A DNA stretch of 59,848 nucleotides from Chitinophaga pinensis (GTDB taxonomy: Bacteria; Bacteroidota; Bacteroidia; Flavobacteriales_D; Crocinitomicaceae): assembly GCA_943324745.2 (NCBI GenBank), contig CALPMT020000020.1:1-59848 (forward strand), in the 5' to 3' direction. Under the pieces are notes generated by a model that had not been told where the DNA came from, made no database searches, and saw only the letters and a program-made list of their open reading frames with translations. Position 1 is the stretch's first letter, and the number at the start of each line of letters is the position of its first letter. This document shows positions 46,587 to 55,211 of this stretch, in pieces. The position numbers and the translations under genes are program-made.

Positions 46587-49151
46587 TTACAATTTATTCG
46601 CTACGACTATTGGAAGCTTAAAATGGGATGTTTTGGCTTTGGTAAGATCAAAAATTTGCACATAGATGATATAAATTCCTACAGGAAGTTTTTGTTTCTT
46701 AGCATCAAGGCCATCCCATACGAAAATAGCATTTTTGGAAATTAATTCATTTGTTACTAGTTGATTAACTTCATTTCCTTCCAATGTATAGATACTAATT
46801 GAAGCACTTGCATTTGGATCCGCGTTCGCCAATTTAATTTCCACTAAATCTTCGAAGCCATCATTGTCAGGAGAGATTGTATTGGAAGAAATACTAAAAT
46901 TCGTTGGTTTATCGTTATTAATGGCATGTGAATTCGCTTTACCTGGTGTTGCAAAACCTTCATTTTCAGATGCAGTATACCAATTTTGTTTGTCGTTACT
47001 CGGTAAAAGAACACTTAAGAGCTCTAAAGATTTCCCTTCTACCGTATTTAAAAAGGGATAATGCAATGTTTCGTCGTAGGTCACTTTATCTATCTCTTGC
47101 TTGTTATACATGAGAATAACTGTTCCAGAATCATTATTCATGGTCGGAATGGGCATTTGTATTCCAGATAATTTATTCGTGTTTGGATATATTTTTTCTT
47201 GAGAAGAAATGGAAGGTGTCAGAAAAACATATTCATATGGTTTTACAATTCTATTTTGCTCGATTACTTTAGGACTTGAAAGCTTACCTTTTTCAAGTGA
47301 AAATAATGTAAGGTCCTTTAGGTTAATCCATTTTTCTGAATTATTGTATAACTCAATAAAATCAGCTCCATCGGGATATGGATTAAATAGTAACTCATTA
47401 ATTACGATGTCATTGGGGCCCATGTTTTCTGTATTTGCAAAAGTTGTAGCTATGGAATACGTATGCATCCAACAATCCTGAATTTCGTTTAGTTGAAGTA
47501 CAAATTCTTTCGATTTTTCAAGGGCGGAAGGTAAAATGATTTGCATGCTGTTCTCCTTAAAAAACCTAGATTTCCAATTTAATTCTGGCACAAATTGAAA
47601 CGCCACATTATCAGCAGTAATAGTATCTATTTGTTTGGAAAAAACAACTTCTAATACCGAATCAGAAAGCACATTACTAGAAGTAATCTCCATCGTTGTG
47701 TTATCTGGAAACGTATCATAGACAGAATTTTGTTCATTTGGTGTTCCACCATCTGGATGAGTTGCTCCTTTCCAGTTTGAAGCATCCGAACAAGGATGAT
47801 AAGGATTCATTCGTTCGAGGCTAATTCCTCCAGTTGATATACCATCGAATTTATACCACGAAAGTGCATATTCCACCTCATCCAAATGATTTCCTAAAGT
47901 ATCCAACAAGGTGATTTTATCTCCAGAATTATTTAGACTTGGAAACAAGGTTACCCCTACCGCTGGATTCAAAAATGGGAGTCCACTTGTACTGCATAAC
48001 ACTTTATATTCATGTGGTCCTAACCAAGCGGTTGCAATTTTACCTTTGCTCGTTCCGTCCGTAATAACCCAATTTTCGAGGTTAAAATACTTGTTGCTTT
48101 TGTTATAGATTTCGATGTATTCGATTTCTGGTAGTCCGACAACCGGAGAGGGATTACTCATAATTTCATTGATAATCACCTCTCCTTTTTCTGGTTTTTC
48201 AGCGATGATGTAATATACGTTTTTGGTATCTGTAAGCATCACATTTCCAGATAAATCGGAGATTTGACTAATACTGAATGTATAATTCATCGCGTTTTGA
48301 AGGGGTGCATCAAGTTCGAGAATGACACATGATGTTGCATTTATCAAGCGATTAGCACTAAAAATTGAATAATTCGAATTTATAAACGTATAATTTTCAG
48401 GAATATTCGCGCTGATAGAATCAATCGTTTCCGAAAAAGTTAACTTCAGGTGTTTGTTATCGAGCACTTGAATTTGTTGACAGGTCGGTGGAGTTTTATC
48501 GACAACTTTGGGGCCAAAATAAAAATTATCGTAATAAAATTTAGTCGCATAGGTCTTCGTAAATTGACAATATACGCCCGAATATTTACCAGACACTTGC
48601 GCATTATCGATTGCCGAAGCTTCGAGTGTGTAATTTTCCCCACCATTAAAATCCGTGTAGATTTTCCATTCTCCAGATGGCTCACGAACGACTTTGATGG
48701 AAGTGATAAAATTGGTCGAAATAGCCCCGATTGTGCCAGCGCAAATTTGCGTAGAAATACTATTTTTTCGCTTAAAAAGTCGAATTGCGTCGTTGGTACC
48801 CGTTTCTCCGAACTGGAGGTAATACCCATCCGGATTATACTTTAAATCTAATGCATTGGTAATCAAATAAAAACGCGAAAAATTATTGCTCGAAGGAGAG
48901 AACGAATGCTTCATCCAGAAATGCCATTCGACCGAATTTTGAAAATCGAGCTTGTTTTCGAGTGCTAAAAAAATAGAATCCGAAGTAGTGCTTTTTGAGT
49001 GTAATTGAAAGGAATTATTGACCTCAAATTTGGTGTCAGAACCTACCCAATTCGGATTTAAGGTAAAATTTCCATCTGTAAATGCCTCTGTAATTTGTGC
49101 ATAATCAATTAAATACAAAAAAGAACAGAAAAATACTAGAAAGTAACGCAT
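46587..49151 (-). CDS. Secreted lamin-tail-domain protein
   Basis: An 854-residue exported protein. Signal peptide MRYFLVFFCSFLYLIDYAQ. Residues about 20-215 look like a beta-sandwich domain of lectin type (NSVEWHFWMKHSFSPSSNNF). An Ig-like segment follows (TFSETIDSISANIPENYTF). Two lamin-tail domains are clear: one from about 325 (VIINEIMSNPSPVVGLPEIE, with LPEIEYIEIYNKSNKYFNLE) and one from about 580 (IVINELLFNPYPDGADFIEL). The last 100 residues (SPDNDGFEDLVEI ... VWDGLDAKKQKLPVGIYIIY) are a FlgD-like Ig domain, a common ending in Bacteroidota surface proteins. A role in surface adhesion or structure is likely but not shown. Confidence 0.85.
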   Translation of the reverse strand: MRYFLVFFCSFLYLIDYAQITEAFTDGNFTLNPNWVGSDTKFEVNNSFQLHSKSTTSDSIFLALENKLDFQNSVEWHFWMKHSFSPSSNNFSRFYLITNALDLKYNPDGYYLQFGETGTNDAIRLFKRKNSISTQICAGTIGAISTNFITSIKVVREPSGEWKIYTDFNGGENYTLEASAIDNAQVSGKYSGVYCQFTKTYATKFYYDNFYFGPKVVDKTPPTCQQIQVLDNKHLKLTFSETIDSISANIPENYTFINSNYSIFSANRLINATSCVILELDAPLQNAMNYTFSISQISDLSGNVMLTDTKNVYYIIAEKPEKGEVIINEIMSNPSPVVGLPEIEYIEIYNKSNKYFNLENWVITDGTSKGKIATAWLGPHEYKVLCSTSGLPFLNPAVGVTLFPSLNNSGDKITLLDTLGNHLDEVEYALSWYKFDGISTGGISLERMNPYHPCSDASNWKGATHPDGGTPNEQNSVYDTFPDNTTMEITSSNVLSDSVLEVVFSKQIDTITADNVAFQFVPELNWKSRFFKENSMQIILPSALEKSKEFVLQLNEIQDCWMHTYSIATTFANTENMGPNDIVINELLFNPYPDGADFIELYNNSEKWINLKDLTLFSLEKGKLSSPKVIEQNRIVKPYEYVFLTPSISSQEKIYPNTNKLSGIQMPIPTMNNDSGTVILMYNKQEIDKVTYDETLHYPFLNTVEGKSLELLSVLLPSNDKQNWYTASENEGFATPGKANSHAINNDKPTNFSISSNTISPDNDGFEDLVEIKLANADPNASASISIYTLEGNEVNQLVTNELISKNAIFVWDGLDAKKQKLPVGIYIIYVQIFDLTKAKTSHFKLPIVVANKL

Positions 49152-49179
49152 AAACTAAATCAATGGTATTAAAAAATTG

Positions 49180-49187
49180 TAATTTTG
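49180..49187 (+). promoter_or_regulatory. Promoter -7 box of asd
   Basis: TAATTTTG is a full consensus match 26 bases before the ATG at 49214. An upstream in-frame ATG at 49163 would precede the expected transcript start, so this box supports the later start. Confidence 0.5.
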
Positions 49188-49213
49188 AATCACATCTATT
49201 AAAGTTAAGAAAA

Positions 49214-50203
49214 ATGAGAGTAGCAGTAGTCGGCGCAACAGGTATGGTGGGTAATGTAATGCTTCAAGTATTACGTGAACAAAGTTTTCCAATCACCGAA
49301 TTAATACCAGTAGCATCTGAAAAATCAGTCGGTCAAAAAATTGATTTTGGGGGTATGGAATGTACCGTTGTTGGTTTGGCTACCGCGGTATCGATGAAAC
49401 CAGATTTGGCTATTTTTTCCGCTGGAGGAGATACTTCTTTGGAATGGGCACCAAAATTTGCAGAAGTTGGAACATTTGTGATTGACAATAGTTCTGCTTG
49501 GCGTATGGATCCTACGAAATGTTTGATTGTTCCAGAGATTAACGGAGATATACTAACTTCCGAAGATAAAATCATTGCGAATCCAAATTGTAGCACGATA
49601 CAAATGGTATTGGCATTGGCTCCTTTACACCGTAAATACAAAATTAAACGTGTGATTGTTTCTACCTATCAATCCATTACAGGTACAGGTGTAAAAGCGG
49701 TTACCCAAATGGAAAATGAGCGTGCAGGAATTTCAGGCGAAATGGCGTATGCATATCCAATAGACAAAAACTGTATCCCACATTGTGATTCCTTTACTGA
49801 AAATGGGTATACAAAAGAAGAGTTGAAGTTGATGAATGAGCCTAAGAAAATTTTAGATCCAAGCATACAAGTGACTGCTACTGCGGTACGTGTGCCAGTA
49901 GTTGGTGGACATTCCGAAGCTGTAAACGTTGAGTTTGAAAACGATTTCGAATTAGCAGACGTGCGTAAAATTTTACATGAAACATCTGGGATTACTTTGA
50001 AAGATGATCCAACGACGAATAGTTACCCGATGCCGAAATACGCAGAAGGAAAAGACGATGTGTTTGTGGGAAGAATTAGAAGGGATGAATCGCAAGCGAA
50101 TACCTTGAATATGTGGATTGTAGCGGATAACTTGCGTAAAGGTGCTGCGACGAATGCGGTACAGATTGCACAATTGTTGATGAAGAAAGGAATATTGAAG
50201 TGA
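49214..50203 (+). CDS. asd: Aspartate-semialdehyde dehydrogenase
   Basis: Reduces aspartyl phosphate to aspartate semialdehyde for lysine, threonine, methionine and diaminopimelate synthesis. The 329-residue protein begins MRVAVVGATGMVGNVML, the NADP-binding loop, and has the catalytic Cys126 in IANPNCSTIQM and VVGGHSEAVNVEF (His) later. The start at 49214 puts the nucleotide-binding loop at the N-terminus, as in homologues. A 16-base tandem repeat overlaps its stop codon. Confidence 0.96.
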   Translation: MRVAVVGATGMVGNVMLQVLREQSFPITELIPVASEKSVGQKIDFGGMECTVVGLATAVSMKPDLAIFSAGGDTSLEWAPKFAEVGTFVIDNSSAWRMDPTKCLIVPEINGDILTSEDKIIANPNCSTIQMVLALAPLHRKYKIKRVIVSTYQSITGTGVKAVTQMENERAGISGEMAYAYPIDKNCIPHCDSFTENGYTKEELKLMNEPKKILDPSIQVTATAVRVPVVGGHSEAVNVEFENDFELADVRKILHETSGITLKDDPTTNSYPMPKYAEGKDDVFVGRIRRDESQANTLNMWIVADNLRKGAATNAVQIAQLLMKKGILK

Positions 50204-50229
50204 CGAGTGACGGAAGTGACGAGTGACGG
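50198..50229. repeat. Tandem 16-base repeat overlapping the asd stop codon
   Basis: AAGTGACGAGTGACGG occurs twice in a row (50198-50213 and 50214-50229); the first unit contains the asd stop codon TGA. Each unit also holds an inner repeat (TGACGAG, TGACGG). Confidence 0.7.
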
Positions 50230-50300
50230 TGAGATGGGGGGACGGCCCTTCGAGAGCCTCAGGGACCGATGAGATGGGTGATTCGCTTTGCTCATCGGGG
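50230..50300. repeat. GC-rich intergenic segment with CCTGAG..TCGAAGG-type repeat (copy 2) and hairpin
   Basis: GGCCCTTCGAGAGCCTCAGG (50244-50263) continuing GACC is the opposite-strand relative of the repeat at 40838. It is followed by CCGATGAG (50265-50272) pairing with CTCATCGG (50291-50298). The segment is far richer in G than its surroundings and separates the convergent asd and recJ genes. Possibly a decayed insertion. Confidence 0.5.
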
Positions 50301-50323
50301 AACCATATAGGGCATATAAGTTC

Positions 50324-52054
50324 CTACTCACTCATCCGAATATCCTTCAAATTCAATTGTATCGTTGTTTTTTCTTTCCAGGTATTGGATTCTATGGTAT
50401 AGAGAATATCGCAGGGTTTACCGGATTGTAGGAGGTCAAACAATTCCGCCATACGGAAACCGATTGCTGGAATTTTTCGTTGTTGGGTGCCTTCTGTGAA
50501 AACTGCTTTGATGTGTTCGCCTTTTAAGAGTGTTGCTTCGCATACTTCCACTCTTTTAGTGCGAAAGATTGGCTTCCTATTTCCTGGTCCGTACGGCTCC
50601 ATTTGATTCAGTAAACGCGAGAATTTCGGTAGTTGAAAATTTGCTTCAATGACTTCAAAAAGTTCATCAAATGAAAGGTCGGAATCAATTACGATCTCTT
50701 CGATTTTTTCTTGTTGTTGAAGGAGTTGATCGACTACTGTTTCAAATTTTTCTCTGAATACCTCGTAATTATCCGGATGGAGGGTCATCCCTGCAGCAAA
50801 GGTATGTCCACCAAATTGTTCGAGGACATCTTCGCAGTGTGTTAAAGCTTCGTGAATATCAAGACCTTTGATACTACGCGCAGAACCGGTCAATTTACCA
50901 TTTGATTCGGTCAATACAATCGTTGGTTTATAATGCGTTTCTATGAGTCTAGATGCAACAATTCCAATCACTCCTTTGTGCCATTGCTTGCTAAAAACTA
51001 CGGTTGTTTTACGCTGACTAAAAGTAGCATCTTCTTCAATTTGTTGTAATGCTTCGAAGGTAATTTGTGCGTCTAATTCGCGACGTTCTTGATTGTCTAA
51101 CTCAATACTCGTTGCAATTTCTTGAATTACAATATTATTCGTGGAAATCATTAATTCCACCGCTTTTCTACCCGATTGAATACGTCCTGCAGCATTGATT
51201 CGTGGCGCAAGTACAAATACCACATCTTCTAATTTGAGAGGTAATTGTTTGTTTGCTATTTGCAATAAAGCTACGACACCTTTGCGCGGCGAAGCATTTA
51301 GTTTTTGTAACCCGTGGTAACATAGTATACGATTCTCGTCCGTAATAGGAACAATATCCGCACCGATACTAATAGCTACAAGGTCGAGTTGGTCCAATAG
51401 TAATTGTTCATCCCAGTTATTGGTTTGTTGGAGCGCTTGGAGTAATTTATATCCTACCCCACAGCCCGACAAACCTTTGTATGGATAACTACACGCTTTT
51501 TGCATTGGATCCAAAATAATGGCATCCGGTAATTCTTCTCCAGGATGGTGGTGGTCGCAGACGATGAAATCTATTCCTAAGGAATTCGCATAGGCGATTT
51601 TATCTACCGCACGTATACCACAGTCTAACGAAATGATCAATGAAACACCATTGGATTTTGCGGTATCAATTCCTTGCGTGCTGATTCCATAGCCTTCTGC
51701 ATAACGATCTGGAATATAACATTCTAAATTTTTGTAATAGAAATGAAGGACATTCCACATCACTGCAACTGCGGTGGTACCGTCCACATCGTAATCTCCG
51801 AACAACATAATGCGTTCTTTGTTTATGAATGCTTGATTGATACGTTTGACTGCACGATCCATATTTAGCATCAAAAACGGGTCGTTGATTAAGGACCAAT
51901 CGGGACGAAAAAAAGCACGGGCTTGATCGAAATTTTGGATGTCTCGTTGGACTAGAATTTTTGCAAAGGTAGCTGGGATGTTTAGTTCAGTTTGTAAATT
52001 TTGAATTTGCTGTAAGGTTGGTGATTCTTTTACTTTCCAGTTTTTGTTACTCAT
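50324..52054 (-). CDS. recJ: Single-stranded-DNA exonuclease RecJ
   Basis: 5'-3' exonuclease for recombination and mismatch repair; 576 residues, the usual length. DHH-family metal motifs: GDYDVDGTTAVAVMWN (about 85-100), SLDCGIRAV, CDHHHPGEELPDAIILDP, then the DHHA1 region with GRIQSGRKAVELM, GVIGIVASRLIE and the GGHTFAAGMTL motif near 420. An OB-fold at the C-terminus (about 450-576) completes the protein. The far upstream end faces the AAA ATPase gene. Confidence 0.95.
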   Translation of the reverse strand: MSNKNWKVKESPTLQQIQNLQTELNIPATFAKILVQRDIQNFDQARAFFRPDWSLINDPFLMLNMDRAVKRINQAFINKERIMLFGDYDVDGTTAVAVMWNVLHFYYKNLECYIPDRYAEGYGISTQGIDTAKSNGVSLIISLDCGIRAVDKIAYANSLGIDFIVCDHHHPGEELPDAIILDPMQKACSYPYKGLSGCGVGYKLLQALQQTNNWDEQLLLDQLDLVAISIGADIVPITDENRILCYHGLQKLNASPRKGVVALLQIANKQLPLKLEDVVFVLAPRINAAGRIQSGRKAVELMISTNNIVIQEIATSIELDNQERRELDAQITFEALQQIEEDATFSQRKTTVVFSKQWHKGVIGIVASRLIETHYKPTIVLTESNGKLTGSARSIKGLDIHEALTHCEDVLEQFGGHTFAAGMTLHPDNYEVFREKFETVVDQLLQQQEKIEEIVIDSDLSFDELFEVIEANFQLPKFSRLLNQMEPYGPGNRKPIFRTKRVEVCEATLLKGEHIKAVFTEGTQQRKIPAIGFRMAELFDLLQSGKPCDILYTIESNTWKEKTTIQLNLKDIRMSE

Positions 52055-52158
52055 GTGGTGTTTTTGTTAATTTGTTACTTTAAGTTAGGTAAAAAAATCG
52101 TTTTGTATTGCTTTGATTAATATTTCTTTAATGGCTAAACTACTATGGAGAGTAATAT

Positions 52159-52200
52159 AAATTCCTAAAAGTTATAATTTTTAATAAGTTTTAGGAATTT
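52159..52200. promoter_or_regulatory. 17-bp inverted repeat upstream of the AAA/DUF4143 gene
   Basis: AAATTCCTAAAAGTTAT (52159-52175) and ATAAGTTTTAGGAATTT (52184-52200) are complementary at 16 of 17 positions around an 8-base spacer. It ends 14 bases before the ATG and three bases before a full -7 box TATTTTTG (52203-52210). It may be an operator or a terminator of the divergent side. Confidence 0.5.
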
Positions 52201-52214
52201 TGTATTTTTGGAGT

Positions 52215-53429
52215 ATGAAACCAATTTTACGGAAACAATATTTAGAAAAGCTTAGTATTCTTAAAGATAAGAATTTTATAAAAGTAGCCACTGGTGTTAG
52301 ACGTTGTGGGAAATCAACATTAATGACACAGTTTCAAGACTTGTTACGAAATGAAAATTCTAAAGTTGCCATTTTAGCAATAAATATGGATATGCCTGAA
52401 TTTCGATTTTTAGCAGAAAAAGATTGGAAAGAAATTTATGATTATATACTTAAACATCTCAAAAAAAACGTAATTAATTATGTATTTATAGATGAAGTGC
52501 AAAATATTCCTGCGTTTGAAAAAATGTTGGAAGGTTTATATGTTCATCCAAATATTGATTTATACGTTACAGGATCAAATGCATTTTTGCTATCTAGTGA
52601 ATTGGCTACTTTACTCACAGGAAGAGCCTATGAAATAAATGTTTTACCATTTTCTTTTTCTGAATTTACAGAATTTACAGGAAAAACTGAAAATGCTGAC
52701 CGCGCATTTGCTGATTATGTGCGTACAGGTGGATTTCCTGAAGCAGTAAGACTTTCAATAGAGGGAAATCATTTTGTAAATGAATATTTGCAAACTGTTT
52801 TCAAAAACATTTATGAAAATGATATTTCAAAACGGCACACCATTTATAGAGAAAAATCATATCAAGAAGTAATAAATTTTTTAATTGATTCAGTTGGTTC
52901 GAGTATTTCAGCAGGTAATATATCCAAAGTTTTAACTGCAAATAAAAATAAAATTGATAACAAAACAGTATCCAAATATATTGACACACTGGTTGAAGCC
53001 TATCTATTTTATAAAGTTAATCGGTATGACATAAAGGGGAAACAACATTTAGTCACACAAGAAAAATATTATTTGGTTGATTTAGGATTTCGAAACGCAT
53101 TACTTGGGAAAGAATTGGCGAACGATGCTGGTCATTTGCTCGAAAATATTATTTATCTTGAACTAAAACGTAGAAATTATCAAGTATGGATAGGAAAAAC
53201 TTACAATTTAGAAGTTGATTTTGTTGTTCGCGATCAAGATGGTTTTACACAATATATCCAAGTTTCACAAACTGTACAAAATAGTATTACCCTTAAACGT
53301 GAATTAGCACCATTTGATAACATAAATGATCACCACGAAAAACTATTGATTACAATGGATTATGATACAGGCACTTACAATGGTGTAAAAAAAATAAACG
53401 CTATTGATTGGCTATTAAAATCAAAGTAA
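52215..53429 (+). CDS. AAA ATPase with DUF4143 C-terminal domain
   Basis: A 404-residue standalone ATPase. Walker A is GVRRCGKSTL (about 28-37), Walker B is YVFIDEVQNIPAFE (about 90-103), with VTGSNAFLLSSELATLLTGR as sensor region. The DUF4143 part (about 195-404) has a winged helix (SAGNISKVLTANKNKIDNKT) and a nuclease-like end NLEVDFVVRDQDG ... IQVSQTV. Such proteins are widespread in Bacteria and Archaea, often strain-variable, and their function is unknown. The ATG at 52215 is chosen because the protein then begins MKPILRKQYLEKL, as in relatives; a -7 box ends five bases before it. Confidence 0.85.
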   Translation: MKPILRKQYLEKLSILKDKNFIKVATGVRRCGKSTLMTQFQDLLRNENSKVAILAINMDMPEFRFLAEKDWKEIYDYILKHLKKNVINYVFIDEVQNIPAFEKMLEGLYVHPNIDLYVTGSNAFLLSSELATLLTGRAYEINVLPFSFSEFTEFTGKTENADRAFADYVRTGGFPEAVRLSIEGNHFVNEYLQTVFKNIYENDISKRHTIYREKSYQEVINFLIDSVGSSISAGNISKVLTANKNKIDNKTVSKYIDTLVEAYLFYKVNRYDIKGKQHLVTQEKYYLVDLGFRNALLGKELANDAGHLLENIIYLELKRRNYQVWIGKTYNLEVDFVVRDQDGFTQYIQVSQTVQNSITLKRELAPFDNINDHHEKLLITMDYDTGTYNGVKKINAIDWLLKSK

Positions 53430-53466
53430 GGACATATTAAACTAACTTCGAAAAAACATCCTTTGC

Positions 53467-54195
53467 ATGGATAATATTATCTTATTTATTTTTCTAGCCT
53501 TACTAGCAGAAATTTTAGGAACCATTGGAGGTTTTGGTTCTTCGGTGTTTTTTGTACCCATTGCAAGTTTATTTTTAGATTTTCAATCCGTGCTTGGGAT
53601 TACAGCACTATTTCATGTTTCAAGTAATATTACCAAAATTGTCTATTTCAAACATGGTTTTGATAAGGATTTAATTTTAAAAGTTGGGATACCTGCCTTG
53701 GTATTTGTTGTGATTGGTGCTTATTTCAGTAAATACATCGATGTCAAAAAATTAGAAATAGGACTAGCCATTTTTTTAATTATAACAAGTTTGGCATTTT
53801 TACTGATTAAAAATTTATCGCTCAAACCAACCACCGTAAATTCCTTGCTTGGAGGTACTTTTTCCGGATTAATGGCTGGACTCATCGGAACTGGAGGTTC
53901 TATCCGCGGAATTACCTTATCAGCGTTTAATTTAAAAACAGAAGTATTTATTGCGACCTCCGCTATCATCGATTTAGGGGTAGATGCTAGTCGCGCAGTA
54001 GTTTATTATATGAATGGATTTGTGCATTATCACGATTTCTATTTACTTCCATTTTTAATCATCGCAAGTATTGTAGGCACCTATATCGGCAAACGAATAT
54101 TAGCAAAAGTCTCTCAACAAACCTTCAAAAACATGGTATTGGTTTTGTTATTAATCACTGGAATCTTTTCGATTTCACGCGCCGTTTTTTTCTAA
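53467..54195 (+). CDS. TauE/SafE-family transporter
   Basis: A 242-residue membrane protein of the TauE/SafE (DUF81) family, thought to export sulfite or organosulfonates or related anions. About eight hydrophobic segments are visible, with the family features GTIGGFGSSVFFVPIAS (about 18-34) and LLGGTFSGLMAGLIGTGGSI (about 120-139), the two repeated Gly-rich half-motifs. It starts 37 bases after the ATPase gene. No sulfur genes are adjacent, so the substrate is open. Confidence 0.88.
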   Translation: MDNIILFIFLALLAEILGTIGGFGSSVFFVPIASLFLDFQSVLGITALFHVSSNITKIVYFKHGFDKDLILKVGIPALVFVVIGAYFSKYIDVKKLEIGLAIFLIITSLAFLLIKNLSLKPTTVNSLLGGTFSGLMAGLIGTGGSIRGITLSAFNLKTEVFIATSAIIDLGVDASRAVVYYMNGFVHYHDFYLLPFLIIASIVGTYIGKRILAKVSQQTFKNMVLVLLLITGIFSISRAVFF

Positions 54196-54221
54196 ATAAA
54201 CTGTCTCTCTAAAATCCTTCG

Positions 54222-54229
54222 TATTTTTA
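54222..54229 (+). promoter_or_regulatory. Possible -7 box abutting the glycosyltransferase start
   Basis: TATTTTTA matches the consensus at seven of eight positions and ends four bases before the ATG at 54234, which would leave little or no leader. Confidence 0.3.
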
Positions 54230-54233
54230 CACC

Positions 54234-55211
54234 ATGAAGATTTTGGTTGTACGTTTTAGTTCTATCGGTGACATTGTGTTGACTACACCTGTTGTTAGTT
54301 GTCTGAAGCAGCAACTACCTGGGGTAGAAATTCACTATTTAACCAAAAAAAAGTTTGCTGGAATTCTTTCTTCGAATCCACACATTGATAAACTTCATAC
54401 CATTGATCGTTCCATTAACGAAATCCTCTCTACCTTAAAATCGGAGAAATTTGACTTTGTGGTTGACTTACATACCAATTTACGCACACAAAGTTTGCTT
54501 TGGAAATTACGTGTTCCTTCCGCTAGTTTTCCAAAATTGAATTTCAAAAAGTGGTTGTATGTTCGATTTAAAATCAATAAGTTACCCGACATACACATAG
54601 TTGAACGTTATTTTGAAACCGTAAAAAGTCTAGGTGTAACGAATAATCAGCAACCTTGCGATTATTTCATTGCTTCCGAAGATCAGTTGGATGTATCTAG
54701 TTTAGATTTGGAGCCTAATTCCTATGTTGCGTTTGCTATAGGCGCACAATTCGCGACCAAACGCATGCCTACCTCTAAACTTATTGAACTCTGTAATGCT
54801 ATCGAAAAACCAGTCGTATTGCTTGGAGGACCAGAGGATGCCGAAACTGCTAAAGCGATTATTTCACAATCGACGGGAAACATACAATCACAGTGTGGTA
54901 CGTTACGCTTGGGGCAATCTGCAAGTTTGGTACAACAAGCACAGTTATTAGTCACTCACGACACCGGATTGATGCATATTGCTTCTGCGTTTAACAAACG
55001 AATCATTAGCATTTGGGGGAATACTACTCCAGCATTGGGAATGTACCCGTATATGCCGCATAACAGCAAAAATTACAGCATACATCAAGTGGAAGGATTA
55101 GGATGTAGACCTTGTTCTAAAATTGGATTTCAAGCGTGTCCCAAAAAGCATTTTTCGTGCATGCATTTACAAGATGTAGGAAAAATTGCAAAAGAAATTA
55201 ATCAACTATAA
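54234..55211 (+). CDS. Glycosyltransferase family 9 protein (heptosyltransferase-like)
   Basis: A 325-residue GT-B enzyme of family 9, probably adding heptose or a related sugar to lipopolysaccharide core at the inner membrane. The start VRFSSIGDIVLTTPVVSCLK (about 5-24) and the C-terminal THDTGLMHIASAFNKRIISI with WGNTTP are diagnostic. Five Cys close to the C-terminus (GLGCRPCSKIGFQACPKKHF, then SC) match the CRPCSK-type motif of the Bacteroidota subgroup. Its stop overlaps the end of the convergent class D-like gene. Confidence 0.92.
   Translation: MKILVVRFSSIGDIVLTTPVVSCLKQQLPGVEIHYLTKKKFAGILSSNPHIDKLHTIDRSINEILSTLKSEKFDFVVDLHTNLRTQSLLWKLRVPSASFPKLNFKKWLYVRFKINKLPDIHIVERYFETVKSLGVTNNQQPCDYFIASEDQLDVSSLDLEPNSYVAFAIGAQFATKRMPTSKLIELCNAIEKPVVLLGGPEDAETAKAIISQSTGNIQSQCGTLRLGQSASLVQQAQLLVTHDTGLMHIASAFNKRIISIWGNTTPALGMYPYMPHNSKNYSIHQVEGLGCRPCSKIGFQACPKKHFSCMHLQDVGKIAKEINQL

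Noticed and set aside
48446-48845. Pair of 127-131 codon frames on both strands in the lamin-tail gene
   Set aside because: Both lie within the coding region for the N-terminal domain of the 854-residue exported protein, whose frame is continuous with a signal peptide; neither alternative has a start context or domain.
49163-49213. Upstream in-frame ATG giving asd a 17-residue extension
   Set aside because: The nucleotide-binding loop begins right after 49214, and a full -7 promoter box lies between the two ATGs, so the earlier start would not be transcribed.
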